Assembly (NCBI GenBank): GCA_021843755.1
Contig: JAKBWB010000022.1
Span: 1 to 56,575, forward strand
Origin: Pseudomonadota bacterium
GTDB taxonomy: Bacteria > Pseudomonadota > Gammaproteobacteria > Steroidobacterales > Steroidobacteraceae
Direction: 5' to 3'
Length of the DNA stretch: 56,575 nt
The notes beneath the pieces were generated by a model, which searched no databases, was not told the origin of the DNA, and saw nothing but the letters and a program-made list of their open reading frames with translations. The translations under genes were made by a program, and so were the position numbers. How positions within the stretch are numbered: the stretch's first letter is position 1; each line of letters starts with the position of its first letter. Positions 7,160 through 16,501 of this stretch are shown here, in pieces.

Positions 7160-8611
7160 ATGAGAAGCAGAATTGTGGTGTGGCCGAGTTTGGTAGCCAT
7201 GCTGGCGCTGACGGGCTGCGGCAGTGGCTCGTCCACGTGCACGACTTGCACGGTGAGTGGTAGGGTTTCAGGGCTGAGCGCCAACGAAAGCGTGACGCTC
7301 CTGAACAATGGCGGGAACGCGCTGGTCGTCAGCGGCAATGGCGGGTTTACGTTTCCGAGCAGCCAGGCGAATGGCGGCGCCTACGATGTGACGGTGAAAT
7401 CGCACACGCCCGGAATCACGTGTCCGGTCAGCAATGCGAGCGGCACGGTCGGCTCATCCAATGTGACGAACGTCGCCGTGTCGTGCGCCTCTGGCACGGA
7501 AAGTGTTCTCTACTCCTTCGCAGGCGGCCCTACCGATGGGATGAGACCGGCGGCGGGGCTGATCATCGACAGTGCCGGAAACCTCTATGGAACGACCTCG
7601 GCCGGCGGCCCGAACGCCTCGACCGGCGGGCCGAACGGCGCTGGTACCGTGTTCACGGTCAGCGCCTCCGGCGCGGAACGCGTTCTGTACTCCTTTGCAG
7701 GCAGCCCGACCGACGGGCAGAGGCCGGAGGCTGGGCTGCTGATGGACAGCTCCGGAAATCTCTACGGAACGACCGAGACTGGCGGCGCGAGCGGCGATGG
7801 CACGGTGTTCAAAGTCACTCCCACTGGCACGGAATCCGTCCTGTATTCCTTCGGCGCGGTTCCCGATGGGTCAGCGCCGTTTGCGGGTCTCATCATGGAC
7901 GGCGCCGGCAACCTCTATGGGACAACATTCGTCGGCGGCGCGACCAACAATGGCACGGTGTTCAAGATCAGTCCCACTGGCACAGAGACCGTCTTATATT
8001 CCTTCAAAGGAGGCACGAGCGACGGATCTGGCCCGCGGGCGGGGCTGATCATGGACAGCGCCGGGAACCTCTATGGCACGACCGAGTTCGGTGGCATGAA
8101 CAACGAGGGGACGGTGTTCAAGCTCACGCCCACCGGCGTGGAGACCGTTCTGTATTCCTTCAAGGGTGGCGCAAGCGACGGTGCGTCCCCGTTTACAGGT
8201 CTGATCATGGACAGCAACGGAGATCTCTATGGGACCACCTTCGCCGGCGGCGTAATCAACGCTGGCACGGTGTTCGAAATCAGCGCCTCCGGCACGGAAA
8301 CGGTCCTGCACTCGTTCACCGGCCGGCCAACTGACGGGGCAGACCCGAGTGGAGGTCTGATCGCGGACAGCGCCGGGAACCTCTATGGAGTAACGGGCTC
8401 TGGCGGCGCGTACAACGACGGCACGGTGTTCAAGATCAGCGCTACGGGCACTGAAACCGTCCTGTATTCTTTCAAGGGCGGCGCGACGGACGGATCCGGA
8501 CCGGTGGGCCGTCTCGTGATCGATGGCGCCGGAAATCTCTATGGCATGACTGTCTTCGGCGGCAACTGCGTGAGCCTGGGTGGTTGTGGCGCTGTGTTCA
8601 AGATTAACTGA
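7160..8611 (+). CDS. Lipoprotein with seven GloVer (TIGR03803-type) tandem repeats
   Basis: Starting at ATG 7160, preceded by GGAGCCGGGGG, the 483-residue protein opens with a lipoprotein signal peptide (MRSRIVVWPSLVAMLALTGC, lipobox LTGC). About 85 residues of an Ig-like or carboxypeptidase-regulatory-like domain follow. Seven repeats of about 52 residues then run to the C-terminus. Each has the pattern ETVLYSF, DG, GLIMDSAGNLYGTT, GG, GTVFKI, which is the repeat described in Gloeobacter/Verrucomicrobia proteins. Such repeats probably form a beta-propeller; seven blades would suit a closed ring. It is predicted to be an outer-membrane-anchored surface or periplasmic protein. Ligand and role are unknown. 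It stands alone. Confidence 0.8.
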   Translation: MRSRIVVWPSLVAMLALTGCGSGSSTCTTCTVSGRVSGLSANESVTLLNNGGNALVVSGNGGFTFPSSQANGGAYDVTVKSHTPGITCPVSNASGTVGSSNVTNVAVSCASGTESVLYSFAGGPTDGMRPAAGLIIDSAGNLYGTTSAGGPNASTGGPNGAGTVFTVSASGAERVLYSFAGSPTDGQRPEAGLLMDSSGNLYGTTETGGASGDGTVFKVTPTGTESVLYSFGAVPDGSAPFAGLIMDGAGNLYGTTFVGGATNNGTVFKISPTGTETVLYSFKGGTSDGSGPRAGLIMDSAGNLYGTTEFGGMNNEGTVFKLTPTGVETVLYSFKGGASDGASPFTGLIMDSNGDLYGTTFAGGVINAGTVFEISASGTETVLHSFTGRPTDGADPSGGLIADSAGNLYGVTGSGGAYNDGTVFKISATGTETVLYSFKGGATDGSGPVGRLVIDGAGNLYGMTVFGGNCVSLGGCGAVFKIN

Positions 8612-8692
8612 CTGAATGAGTTTGCAAGAAGCTGTGTAACAGACGGATGTCAGTAGCATCACTCATTGATCACAGTGTAGCTTGAGCGCGCA

Positions 8693-9427
8693 ATGGGGCT
8701 CTTCGATCTGATAATGGCTGGTTTGGCCCTGTTTGGCGGTCTATGGGTAACCTTCCGGATGCGCGCCATCGACCCACGGGCACGGCTTCTAGGCGCAATC
8801 GTAGGCGCGGCGATCATAGCCATGGCGCTGTACCAGGGACTGGGTCGGGGGTCTCCGTTCTCTGGTGTCAACGCCCCGATGCTGTCATCGCATGCCGAAG
8901 CGCTCTCCGCGCCGACACGCATCCTGGCGCACGCGGGTAAACTGTTCCTGGTCATGGCCGTGGCGATGACTGGTGTACTGGTCTTTTACGCTGTTTATTT
9001 TTTCCTGACGGGGCGGAATCGCGGCGTTCTGCGTACGAGGATGCCGACGACTCTGCGCAACGTCATATGCGTAGGCGGTTATATGTTTACGTCAATTCTA
9101 CCAATGAGTCTCGAAAAGCATCATGTGCTACATTTGACGAGTCAAGCGGATCACCTGATCGAAATCGCATACATATCGTTGGTTGTCGTAGTCATCGTTG
9201 TGGCAATGGGTTTGGCTTTCGAAAAAAGCACGCGACACCGCAAGGCGACGGCCATCGCGTTCTTTTGCGGCTTGGTGATAGTGGCCGGCTCAAGTCCGTT
9301 CGTCTGGGCCGTGTACGGGACTGCCTTGCCGGCGGTAGCCCAACCGATTGGTGTCCTTTCCGTATTGGTCATGGCCGCGCCAGGGCCGGCGTACTATCTA
9401 TTGCGCTACCAACTCGGATGGCTGTAG
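8693..9427 (+). CDS. Uncharacterised multi-pass membrane protein
   Basis: The 244-residue protein has about six to seven hydrophobic segments. They include residues about 5-20, 31-46, 82-105, 120-135, 152-172, 183-205 and 215-235. Basic residues between them suggest cytoplasmic loops. No catalytic motif or known family was recognised. The start at ATG 8693 lacks a strong ribosome-binding site. Codon use and GC content are lower than in the core genes to the right, consistent with an accessory gene. No neighbour suggests a function. Confidence 0.6.
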   Translation: MGLFDLIMAGLALFGGLWVTFRMRAIDPRARLLGAIVGAAIIAMALYQGLGRGSPFSGVNAPMLSSHAEALSAPTRILAHAGKLFLVMAVAMTGVLVFYAVYFFLTGRNRGVLRTRMPTTLRNVICVGGYMFTSILPMSLEKHHVLHLTSQADHLIEIAYISLVVVVIVVAMGLAFEKSTRHRKATAIAFFCGLVIVAGSSPFVWAVYGTALPAVAQPIGVLSVLVMAAPGPAYYLLRYQLGWL

Positions 9428-10050
9428 CTGGAGTTCACATTCAGATGGCGGCGCCGATCTACTGCCGATGGCGGTGGCGGGGGTGCCTGCGGCGCACACG
9501 ACGCCGCCCGGGCATACGGCGGATCGCGGCGCCAGCGGATCATCGGAGTCGCGGAACACAACGACCTCCGTGCCGCGCGTGTGGCGCAGCGGGTATTGCG
9601 GGTGATCGGGGCAGATCGAGCGACCGGAGCGATGTCCGGCAGGTCGAAGACGGGGAGCGAGTTCGTCCTCGAAGGGCCACGCGGACCGGCTCCTCGGTAC
9701 TATGCTCGAGGTCCTTGCCGCAGGCGCATCTTCCGGACGCGTCTCTTGGCACTTCGATGTGCCAAGACGGTCATACCCACAATTTCACCGGCAAAGTCTG
9801 CGGATGAACCGCAAAAGGGGTGGCGCGACCCTTACCATGGCCCGATGAGGGTCCTGCTGCGTGCCTGAAACCGCTCGCACGAGGATCATGCGTGCGCGCC
9901 TGTTGATCGGGTGCCTGATGGGGTGGGGCGCGCGCCATCGGTACTTTCCGCCGTCTTCATCCGGATCGGTACACCTACGGATGTCCGCCGTGGGCGCGGC
10001 GGTGCAGGATCGGTCCTGAGCTTGGAACATCGAGCTCGGGAGGGAGCGCC
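9428..10050. other. About 620 bp without a supported gene
   Basis: A hairpin, CTTGGCAC-TTCGAT-GTGCCAAG (9745-9766), has no T-run after it. A stretch near 9560-9690 can be read as a degenerate GGDEF-like sequence (RVLRVIGADRATGAMSGRSK, then TGSEFVL), but too little is conserved to call a pseudogene. The end contains GGGAGGGAG, the ribosome-binding site of the next gene. Confidence 0.4.
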
Positions 10051-10653
10051 ATGCGGTCTACCGATTCGATCAATCGTCGCCCGTCCCCCCGCGGGTGCGC
10101 GCGTTCGGTAATCGCGATCGTTCTGTTGCTCTCGACGCTGCTCGGGATGAGCGGCTGCGAGACGCTGCATACCGGCAGCGACTACGATCGGACGGCGAAC
10201 TTTTCCGCCTATCACACCTTTGCGTGGCTCGAGCGGGCGCACTACGGCGCCGGCAATCCGCTCGTCTTCGAGCGTGCGCGTGAAGCGATCCTGGGCGCGC
10301 TCGAGGCCAAGGGTTATCGCTATGTGAGCACGGTGGATGCCGCGGACTTCGCGGTGGACTTCACCATCGGCGCGCATCAGCGCCTGAGCGTGCGGACCTA
10401 TCCCGAACCGTTTGGAGGTCCGTGGTCATGGTATGGCCGGGGCTGGTGGGGCTATCCGTATTGGGGCACCGGCGTGCGAGTGTCGCGATACCGGGAAGGC
10501 GTGCTGTCGATCGACGTGTTCGATGTTCGGACGCACCGGCCGGTCTGGCACGGCTGGGCGAAACAGCGGCTTTCGCGCGAGAGTCTGGCGCATTCGAGGC
10601 AATCCATTCCTACCGCCGTCGACGCGGTGCTCGCGAAGTTCCCGCCGCCGTGA
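10051..10653 (+). CDS. DUF4136 family lipoprotein
   Basis: The 200-residue protein has an N-terminal signal with lipobox LGMSGC near residue 36, so it is probably anchored in the outer membrane. The mature part has the DUF4136 features: SDYDRTANFSAYHTFAW near the start, an aromatic loop (WSWYGRGWWGYPYWG) and VLSIDVFDVRTHRPVWHGWA at the end. The family's function is unknown. A strong ribosome-binding site (GGGAGGGAG) precedes the ATG. Its stop codon overlaps a GTG in the frame of the next gene (GTGA at 10650-10653), so the two are probably co-transcribed. Confidence 0.85.
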   Translation: MRSTDSINRRPSPRGCARSVIAIVLLLSTLLGMSGCETLHTGSDYDRTANFSAYHTFAWLERAHYGAGNPLVFERAREAILGALEAKGYRYVSTVDAADFAVDFTIGAHQRLSVRTYPEPFGGPWSWYGRGWWGYPYWGTGVRVSRYREGVLSIDVFDVRTHRPVWHGWAKQRLSRESLAHSRQSIPTAVDAVLAKFPPP

Positions 10654-10667
10654 TTCCGGTGCCACCG

Positions 10668-12290
10668 ATGGAAGGGTCGATCGCCGCGGGCTCGATCCGG
10701 CCATCGATGGTGCCGGCCGCAGACGGCGAGCTGCCGCAGTCCCTGGCCGGCTTGCTGAGCCCGGGGGCTTATCCCCATCCGGTCGATGGCGTGAGTCTGC
10801 TGCGGACGCCGATCTCCTGGGTGCTGTTGGCCGGGGCATTTGCCTACAAGATCAAGCGCCCGGTGCAGTACCCGTTCCTCGATCAGCGCTCGTTGCAACG
10901 GCGCCGGTGGCTGTGCGAGGAGGAACTGCGGCTCAACCGCCGTTTCGCGCCGGAGCTGTATTTGGGTGTCTGCCCGATCGTGGCCCACGAGGGCGGGGTG
11001 CTCATGGGGCCCGAGGCCCGTGGCGGCAGGACTCTCGAGCACGCGGTGCGCATGCTGCGGTTCGATTCGGCCGAGCGCCTCGATCGTCTGCTCGCCGACG
11101 GGCGGATCGAGCCGGCGGCGCTCGAGGTCTTCGGCCGGCGGCTTGCGGATATCCACGCCACGCTGCCGGTGGCGACGGAAGATGCGCCGTGGGGCCGGCC
11201 GGGCAATGTCTGTGAGCTGCTGCTGCGCAATCTTCAGGAGTGTGCCGATGCTTCGACGGTATTCGGCGCGCGGGAATCCGTGGTGGCGCTGCGGCACCCG
11301 CTCGAGCGGCGAGTGCTGCAGGCGTGGCCCTGGATGGCCCTCCGTCGCACCGCGGGACGCGTGCGCGAATGTCATGCGGATCTGCACAGCCGCAATATCG
11401 CGCGGTGGGGCGATCGATTGCTCGCCTTCGACTGCCTGGAGTACGAACCGGCGTTCCGGTGGATCGACCTCGCCGATGAGATCGCCTTTCTCTCGAGCGA
11501 TCTCAGCGCTCGTCACTTTGGCGCGTACGCCCATGCCTTCCGCGGCGCTTACCTCGAGCGTAGCGGTGATTACCACGCCTGTCGCGTGCTGAAGCTGTAC
11601 GAGGCGCACCGCGCTGTAGTGCGGGCCAAGGTCGCGGCGCTCGCGGCCGCGCCAGCCGGGGCGACGCGCGCGCCCCTTCGCGAGGAGCATGCGCGGTTGA
11701 TCGCGCACGCTGCCCGGTCACTGTCCGCAGCGCAGCCGCGGCTGGTGTTGATGAACGGCCTGTCGGGATCGGGAAAGACTTGGCTGGCGCGGCGTATTGC
11801 GGAGCGACTCGATGCGGTGCACGTACGTTCGGACATCGAGCGAAAGCGCCGTGCGGGCCTGACGGCGCTCGAGCCCTCGGGCTGCGCGCTCGCCGAAGGC
11901 ATGTATTCGCGTGAGGTGAGCACCCTGGTGCACGAGGACATGGCGCGGGCGGTCACCAATGCATTGCTGGGTGGCTTCACGGTGATTGTGGATGCGACAC
12001 TTCTGCGCCGCGAGGAACGCCAGCGGTTCACCGAGCTGGGCGCGCTCGCGGGAATCCGGCCGTACATGATCCGTTGCCAGGCGCCGCTGCCGGTGTTGCG
12101 AGCCCGCCTGCAGGCGCGCGCCGCGGCCGGATTGGACCCCTCCGAGGCGGATGCCTCGGTGCTGGAGTGGCAGCGGCGGCGCGCCGAGCCGGTGGGTGCG
12201 GACGAGCCGGTGGATTCGATGGTCGTGGACGCGGACGACCCTTGCGTCATCGATAACCTGCTCGAGCATATCCAGGCTTGCCGGCCGTAG
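10668..12290 (+). CDS. Two-domain protein: aminoglycoside phosphotransferase-like kinase plus P-loop kinase (COG2187/COG0645)
   Basis: The protein has about 540 residues. The N-terminal half is a protein-kinase-like phosphotransferase: VLLAGAFAYKIKRPV gives the ATP-binding lysine, ECHADLHSRNI near residue 234 the catalytic HxDxxxxN loop, and AFDCLEYEP the metal site. The C-terminal half has a Walker A motif (LMNGLSGSGKTWLAR, about 360-374) and resembles gluconate/shikimate-type small-molecule kinases. Substrates of this fused family are unknown. The start is uncertain: ATG 10668 is used here, and GTG 10650 overlapping the previous stop is equally possible. The 3' end faces the pirin gene with a 6-bp gap. 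A divergent copy of this 3' junction lies at 5877-6054. Confidence 0.8.
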   Translation: MEGSIAAGSIRPSMVPAADGELPQSLAGLLSPGAYPHPVDGVSLLRTPISWVLLAGAFAYKIKRPVQYPFLDQRSLQRRRWLCEEELRLNRRFAPELYLGVCPIVAHEGGVLMGPEARGGRTLEHAVRMLRFDSAERLDRLLADGRIEPAALEVFGRRLADIHATLPVATEDAPWGRPGNVCELLLRNLQECADASTVFGARESVVALRHPLERRVLQAWPWMALRRTAGRVRECHADLHSRNIARWGDRLLAFDCLEYEPAFRWIDLADEIAFLSSDLSARHFGAYAHAFRGAYLERSGDYHACRVLKLYEAHRAVVRAKVAALAAAPAGATRAPLREEHARLIAHAARSLSAAQPRLVLMNGLSGSGKTWLARRIAERLDAVHVRSDIERKRRAGLTALEPSGCALAEGMYSREVSTLVHEDMARAVTNALLGGFTVIVDATLLRREERQRFTELGALAGIRPYMIRCQAPLPVLRARLQARAAAGLDPSEADASVLEWQRRRAEPVGADEPVDSMVVDADDPCVIDNLLEHIQACRP

Positions 12291-12296
12291 CAGTTC

Positions 12297-13148
12297 TCAG
12301 AATCGTCCGTTCTGAAAGTCCTCGAACGCCTGCCTCAACTCCTCGCGCGTGTTCATGACGAACGGTCCGTACTTGGCCACCGGCTCTCGCAGCGGCCGGC
12401 CGGCCACCAGAATGGCGCGGGTCGGGGAGTCTGCGCGACTCTCCAGCCGGATCGCGCCCCCGTCGGTGAGCACCGCGAGTTCGCGCGTGCGGGTCGTGGC
12501 GGGCGCATCACCCTCGCCGATCAGCGCCTCGCCTTCATACACGTACACGAACGCGGCATGCCCGGCCGGCAGAGCGTGCGAGAAGACCTGGCCGGGCGAC
12601 AGCTCGATGTCGAGATACGTCGGGTCGGTGGCGGGTTGAGCGATCGGACCGGTCAGACCCTCGACCGTGCCGGCGATCACCTTCACGCGCAGGCCCTGCG
12701 AATCGAGCTGCGGGATCTTCTCCGCGGTGAATTCCTGGTACTTCGGGGCAGTCATCTTCTCGCGCGCGGGCAGGTTGATCCACAGCTGGAATCCGCGCAT
12801 GCGTCCGGATTGCTGCTCCGGCATTTCCGAGTGCACGATGCCGCGTCCGGCGGTCATCCACTGCACGGCGCCCGGCGTCAGCACGCCCTCGTGGCCGTGG
12901 TTGTCACGGTGGCGCATCCGCCCATCGAGCATGTAGGTCACGGTCTCGAAGCCGCGATGCGGATGATCGGGGAAGCCGGCGATGTAGTCACCCGGATTGT
13001 CCGTGCCGAATTCATCGAGCATCAGAAAGGGATCGAGATCCGGCAGTTGCGGCTGGCCGATCACTCGGGTCAGCTTGACGCCGGCGCCGTCGGAGGTCGG
13101 CATGCCGCGCACCAGACGCGCCACGGCGCGGGGGGCTATTGTGTTCAT
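12297..13148 (-). CDS. Pirin family protein
   Basis: The 283-residue bicupin starts at ATG 13148 with GGAG upstream. The N-terminal cupin carries the metal-site pattern HPHRGFETVTYMLDG, then HRDNHGHEG, then GIVHSEM. The C-terminal cupin includes VYVYEGEALIG. Bacterial pirins act as quercetin 2,3-dioxygenase-like enzymes or as redox-linked regulators. The gene follows the azoreductase by 35 bp on the same strand and is probably co-transcribed under HxlR control, so a role in quinone or electrophile stress is likely. The exact substrate is not known. Confidence 0.92.
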   Translation of the reverse strand: MNTIAPRAVARLVRGMPTSDGAGVKLTRVIGQPQLPDLDPFLMLDEFGTDNPGDYIAGFPDHPHRGFETVTYMLDGRMRHRDNHGHEGVLTPGAVQWMTAGRGIVHSEMPEQQSGRMRGFQLWINLPAREKMTAPKYQEFTAEKIPQLDSQGLRVKVIAGTVEGLTGPIAQPATDPTYLDIELSPGQVFSHALPAGHAAFVYVYEGEALIGEGDAPATTRTRELAVLTDGGAIRLESRADSPTRAILVAGRPLREPVAKYGPFVMNTREELRQAFEDFQNGRF

Positions 13149-13183
13149 GGCGTTCTCCACGGGTCTGTCGTGTTCGAAACGAG

Positions 13184-13792
13184 TCAGGCGGCCAGTTGCG
13201 CCACCTGAGCCGTGGCGGCGGCAATCGCCGCCTGACGCTCGCCGGGGCCGATATTGACGCCCTCGGCTCTCACGAACGTCAGCTCCGTGATGCCGAGGAA
13301 GCCGAAGATACCGCGTAGATAGCTCTCCTGGTGATCCAGGCCGGTGGCGGGGGAATCGGGGCCGTAGCGTCCACCGCGAGAGGAGGCGACAAATACGCGC
13401 TTGCCGCCGGCGAGGCCCTCGGGACCCTGGTCCGTGTAGCGGAACGTGCGGCCGGCTACCACGATGCGGTCGATCCAGGCCTTCAGCTGCGAGGCGATCG
13501 AAAAGTTGTACATCGGCGCGCCGATGACGATGATATCCGCTGCGAGGAAGTCCTCGAGGGCTTGGCGACCGCGCTCGAGGTCGGTGTGCAGCGCCCGGGA
13601 ATCCGGCGCGGCGCCCTGTGCCGCCGCCAGATGAGCACCGGAGAGATGCCCGATGGGCTCGGCGGTGAGATCCGTATGGCGTACTTGCAGCTCGGGGCGA
13701 GTGGCGCGCAGACGCTCGACGATGGCGGCACTCAATTGCCGGCTGATGGAGCTGCGGCCGAGGATGCTGGCATCGATGTGCAGAAGATTCAT
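13184..13792 (-). CDS. azoR: FMN-dependent NADH-azoreductase (quinone reductase)
   Basis: From ATG 13792 the 202-residue protein has the flavodoxin-like fold of AzoR. It opens [20 protein letters not shown] (phosphate loop), then has [20 protein letters not shown] (FMN binding) and SSRGGRYG. AzoR reduces quinones and azo compounds with two electrons from NADH and protects against thiol-reactive electrophiles. The open frame extends upstream, but those residues lie inside the divergent promoter and are excluded. It is divergent from hxlR and followed by pirin, an arrangement common for HxlR/YodB-type stress loci. Confidence 0.92.
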   Translation of the reverse strand: MNLLHIDASILGRSSISRQLSAAIVERLRATRPELQVRHTDLTAEPIGHLSGAHLAAAQGAAPDSRALHTDLERGRQALEDFLAADIIVIGAPMYNFSIASQLKAWIDRIVVAGRTFRYTDQGPEGLAGGKRVFVASSRGGRYGPDSPATGLDHQESYLRGIFGFLGITELTFVRAEGVNIGPGERQAAIAAATAQVAQLAA

Positions 13793-13804
13793 GGGGGTCT
13801 CGCT

Positions 13805-13848
13805 TTGGTATAAAATAGGTACCAAGGCTAAGTATGTAAGTTCGTACT
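13805..13848. promoter_or_regulatory. Divergent promoter region with two inverted repeats, candidate HxlR operators
   Basis: TTGGTA-N9-TACCAA (13805-13825) is a perfect 6-bp inverted repeat in an AT-rich core that contains -10-like sequences on both strands (TAAAAT forward, TATTTT reverse). AGTA and TACT arms frame a second, shorter repeat (13831-13848). The region is only 80 bp long between the azoR and hxlR start codons, so a protein bound here would control both genes. Confidence 0.5.
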
Positions 13849-13872
13849 GCGGAAACACAAGAAGGCACACTG

Positions 13873-14370
13873 ATGCGACAGAGTGAAACGGGCGTAACTG
13901 CCGAGACGGCGCGCGTGGGGGTCGAGCGTCCCCAGAGCGCGGAGTGTCGCAAGATCAGTCAGGTACTGGCACGGGTCGGAGAGAAATGGAGCGTGCTCAT
14001 CATCATCATGCTGGCCGATGCGCCGCGGCGCTTCTCGGATCTGAAGCGCTCGATCGGCGGCATCTCCCAGCGCATGCTGACCTTGTGTCTGCGCGGTCTG
14101 GAGCGTGATGGGCTGGTGAAGCGCACCGTCTTCCCGGTGGTGCCCCCGCGCGTCGAGTACGAGCTGACGGCGCTCGGGCAGTCGCTGCGCGAGCCGGTGA
14201 CTCAGCTGGCCAGTTGGGCGAGGAGCCATCTGGCGGAACTCGATTCCGCGCGCGCCGAGTTCGATCGGCGCGCGCAGCTCGACCCGGGTGGCCGGCGCGC
14301 GCGCCTCGAGCCGGCCGCCGCGGGCCGCTTGGCCGGCGCATCGCGCGCCTCGGGGATGCGCGGACGCTAG
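13873..14370 (+). CDS. HxlR-family winged-helix transcriptional regulator
   Basis: The 165-residue protein has the HxlR domain at about 25-120. It starts [20 protein letters not shown] and contains [20 protein letters not shown] with [10 protein letters not shown] (recognition helix) and a wing with VEYELTALG. The Cys in AEC is at the position of the redox-sensing cysteine of YodB/QorR-type members. The C-terminal 40 residues are Arg/Ala-rich and extra. AAGAAGG precedes the ATG. It probably represses azoR-pirin and itself until an electrophile modifies the cysteine. Its TAG stop overlaps the hisIE stop codon (convergent, 14367-14370). Confidence 0.88.
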   Translation: MRQSETGVTAETARVGVERPQSAECRKISQVLARVGEKWSVLIIIMLADAPRRFSDLKRSIGGISQRMLTLCLRGLERDGLVKRTVFPVVPPRVEYELTALGQSLREPVTQLASWARSHLAELDSARAEFDRRAQLDPGGRRARLEPAAAGRLAGASRASGMRGR

Positions 14371-15011
14371 GGCTTGCCGGCGTGCCGGGCGCGCAGCTCC
14401 GCGCTCACATCCTCGAGCGACAGGCCGCGGCTGGCCAGCAGCAGCGCCAGGTGGTACAGGAGGTCGGCCGACTCGGCGACCAGTTTGTCTTCGGATTCGA
14501 CCGCGGCCGCCAGCGCGACCTCGATACCCTCCTCGCCGACTTTCTGCGCCATGCGCGTCACACCCTCGGCGTACAGCCGGGCGGTATAGCTGCCCTCGGG
14601 CCGCGCGGCGATGCGCTGTGCGATCAGCGCCTCGAGCTCGATGAGAAAGCCGAGCGGTGCGTGCGGCTCACCGAAGCAGCTTGCCGTGCCGAGATGGCAG
14701 ACCGGACCGGTGGGTCGGGCGGTGATCAGCAGCGTGTCGCGGTCGCAGTCGGTGCGCGCGGCAATGAATTCGAGCGTGTGGCCGGAGGTTTCTCCCTTTT
14801 CCCACAGCTGTTGGCGGCTGCGGCTGTAGAACACGACGCGGCGGCGCTTGAACGTCTCGAGCAGCGCCTCGCGGCTCATGTAGCCGAGCATGCGCACGCT
14901 TCCGGCCGGGTCCTCGATGATGGCCGGCAGCAGTCCGCCCTGTTTGTCGAAGGCGAGATGCTCGATGTCGGCCGCAGTCAGCGCCGCGCCGGGCGGGAAG
15001 TTCGCACTCAT
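14367..15011 (-). CDS. hisI: Bifunctional phosphoribosyl-AMP cyclohydrolase / phosphoribosyl-ATP pyrophosphatase
   Basis: The fused HisIE protein has 214 residues and catalyses steps two and three of histidine synthesis. The cyclohydrolase half (about 1-110) has [25 protein letters not shown] and the zinc-site sequence [15 protein letters not shown]. The pyrophosphatase half has [20 protein letters not shown] and [17 protein letters not shown]. The start ATG 15011 overlaps the hisF stop (ATGA). It is the last gene of the operon. The longer open frame upstream belongs to overlapping hisF and is not used. Confidence 0.95.
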   Translation of the reverse strand: MSANFPPGAALTAADIEHLAFDKQGGLLPAIIEDPAGSVRMLGYMSREALLETFKRRRVVFYSRSRQQLWEKGETSGHTLEFIAARTDCDRDTLLITARPTGPVCHLGTASCFGEPHAPLGFLIELEALIAQRIAARPEGSYTARLYAEGVTRMAQKVGEEGIEVALAAAVESEDKLVAESADLLYHLALLLASRGLSLEDVSAELRARHAGKP

Positions 15012-15775
15012 GGCCTGACCTCGATTCCGGCGGCGTGCAACGCGCGCTTCAGCTCGGATATGACGATGGCGCCGGTGTGGAACACGCTGGCCGCCAGCGC
15101 TGCATCGACCCCGGCTTGCATGAAGGCCGCCGCGAAGTGCTCGATCGCGCCGGCGCCGCCGGAGGCGACCAGCGGCACGTGGCATACGGCACGCACGGCG
15201 CGCAGCTGCTCGATGTCGTAGCCGTTCCTGAGACCATCGCTCCCCATGCAGTTGAGGACGATTTCTCCGGCCCCGCGGGCCTGCACCTCGCGCACCCACG
15301 CGAGCACGTCCCGTCCGGACGGGCGCGAGCGGGTCGGATCGCCGGTGAGCTGGTAGGCTCGGTAGCCCTCGGGCGTGCGCTGGCTGTCGATTCCGACGAC
15401 CACGCACTGCGCACCGAAGCGGTGGCTCAGCGCATCGATCAGATCCGGATCGGCGAGGGCGGGGGAGTTGATCGAGATCTTCTCCGCGCCGGCGTTGAGC
15501 ACGGCCTCGGCGTCGGCGACGGTCCGGATGCCGCCGGCGACGCAAAATGGGATATCGAGCACGCGCGCCACGCGTTGCACCCACCCGCGATCGACGGAGC
15601 GGCCTTGCGGGCTCGCGGTGATGTCATAGAACACCAGCTCATCGGCGCCTTCGTCGCGGTAGCGCGTGGCGAGCGACATGATGTCTCCGACCACGCGGTG
15701 ATCACGGAAGTTGACGCCCTTGACGACTTGGCCGTCGCGCACGTCTAGGCAGGGGATGATGCGTCGGGCAAGAAT
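15008..15775 (-). CDS. hisF: Imidazole glycerol phosphate synthase, cyclase subunit; apparent ATT start
   Basis: The (beta/alpha)8 barrel has 255 residues. [20 protein letters not shown] aligns with the universal start [12 protein letters not shown], so ATT (complement of 15773-15775) occupies the initiator position. AGGAG lies 8 bases before it, inside hisA, and no ATG, GTG or TTG is available nearby. Catalytic Asp11 (CLDV) and the second Asp in VGIDSQ are present, as are the phosphate loops GGAGAIEH and VASGG. HisF works with HisH to make IGP and AICAR. The gene overlaps hisA by 31 bp and hisI by 4 bp. Confidence 0.93.
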   Translation of the reverse strand: MLARRIIPCLDVRDGQVVKGVNFRDHRVVGDIMSLATRYRDEGADELVFYDITASPQGRSVDRGWVQRVARVLDIPFCVAGGIRTVADAEAVLNAGAEKISINSPALADPDLIDALSHRFGAQCVVVGIDSQRTPEGYRAYQLTGDPTRSRPSGRDVLAWVREVQARGAGEIVLNCMGSDGLRNGYDIEQLRAVRAVCHVPLVASGGAGAIEHFAAAFMQAGVDAALAASVFHTGAIVISELKRALHAAGIEVRP

Positions 15776-16497
15776 GGCTTGAGCTCCTGGGCTGAGATGT
15801 GGCCCTCGAGCAGGGCCTTGCCGGTGATGGCGGCGGACACACCGAGGGCGGCGAGCGCGTGCAGGTCGGCCGCGTTGCGCACGCCGCCGGAAGCCTGCCA
15901 GGCAAGTCGGGCGTGCCGGGCGCGGGCCAGGCGGTACAGATCGAGACTCGGCCCGGCGAGCGCGCCGTCGCGGGCCGCATCCGTGCATAATACGTGCTTG
16001 ATTCCCCCGGCCGGATAGCGCGCGAGCGCCTCCCAGAGCGTGAGCGCAGCGGAGTTCCGCCAGCCCCGCGTCAGGACCCGTGGCTCGCCGTCGGCGCCGA
16101 TGCGCACATCGAGTGCGAGCCCGATGCGTTCGGCACCGAAGCGCTCGAGCCAGCCGCGCACCATCTCCGGCTGCTCCACGGCGGCGCTGCCGACAATGAC
16201 GCGCGCCACGCCGGCGGCGAGCAGATCCTCGATCACTTGCGCCGAGCGCACACCGCCGCCGGCCTGTATGTGCATGCCGGGCTCGGCGGCCAGCGCGCCG
16301 ATCACGGCGCGGTTCTGCTGCGTTCCGGCGCGGGCGCCGTCGAGATCGACCACGTGCACCCAGGAGGCTCCGAGGGCACGATAGCGCGCGAGCAGCTCGA
16401 GCGGCTCGAGCGGGTAGCGCGTCTCGGCGGCGAAGTCACCCTGATAGAGCCGCACGCAACGGCCCGCGCGCAGATCGATTGCCGGAATCAAGAGCAT
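15745..16497 (-). CDS. hisA: ProFAR isomerase, (beta/alpha)8 barrel
   Basis: The 250-residue protein starts [20 protein letters not shown], with the catalytic Asp in PAIDL. The second catalytic Asp ([10 protein letters not shown]) and the phosphate-binding loops QAGGGVRS and ASGGV are present. It catalyses the Amadori rearrangement of ProFAR to PRFAR. Length is normal. It lies 4 bp after hisH and overlaps hisF by 31 bp, the longest overlap in the operon. Confidence 0.95.
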   Translation of the reverse strand: MLLIPAIDLRAGRCVRLYQGDFAAETRYPLEPLELLARYRALGASWVHVVDLDGARAGTQQNRAVIGALAAEPGMHIQAGGGVRSAQVIEDLLAAGVARVIVGSAAVEQPEMVRGWLERFGAERIGLALDVRIGADGEPRVLTRGWRNSAALTLWEALARYPAGGIKHVLCTDAARDGALAGPSLDLYRLARARHARLAWQASGGVRNAADLHALAALGVSAAITGKALLEGHISAQELKPFLPDASSPA

Positions 16498-16501
16498 GGC
16501 G

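Noticed and set aside
9560-9690. Possible GGDEF-domain remnant (TGSEFVL after a RVLRVIGA-like helix)
   Set aside because: Only one short degenerate motif; no other cyclase or neighbouring domain sequence could be read.
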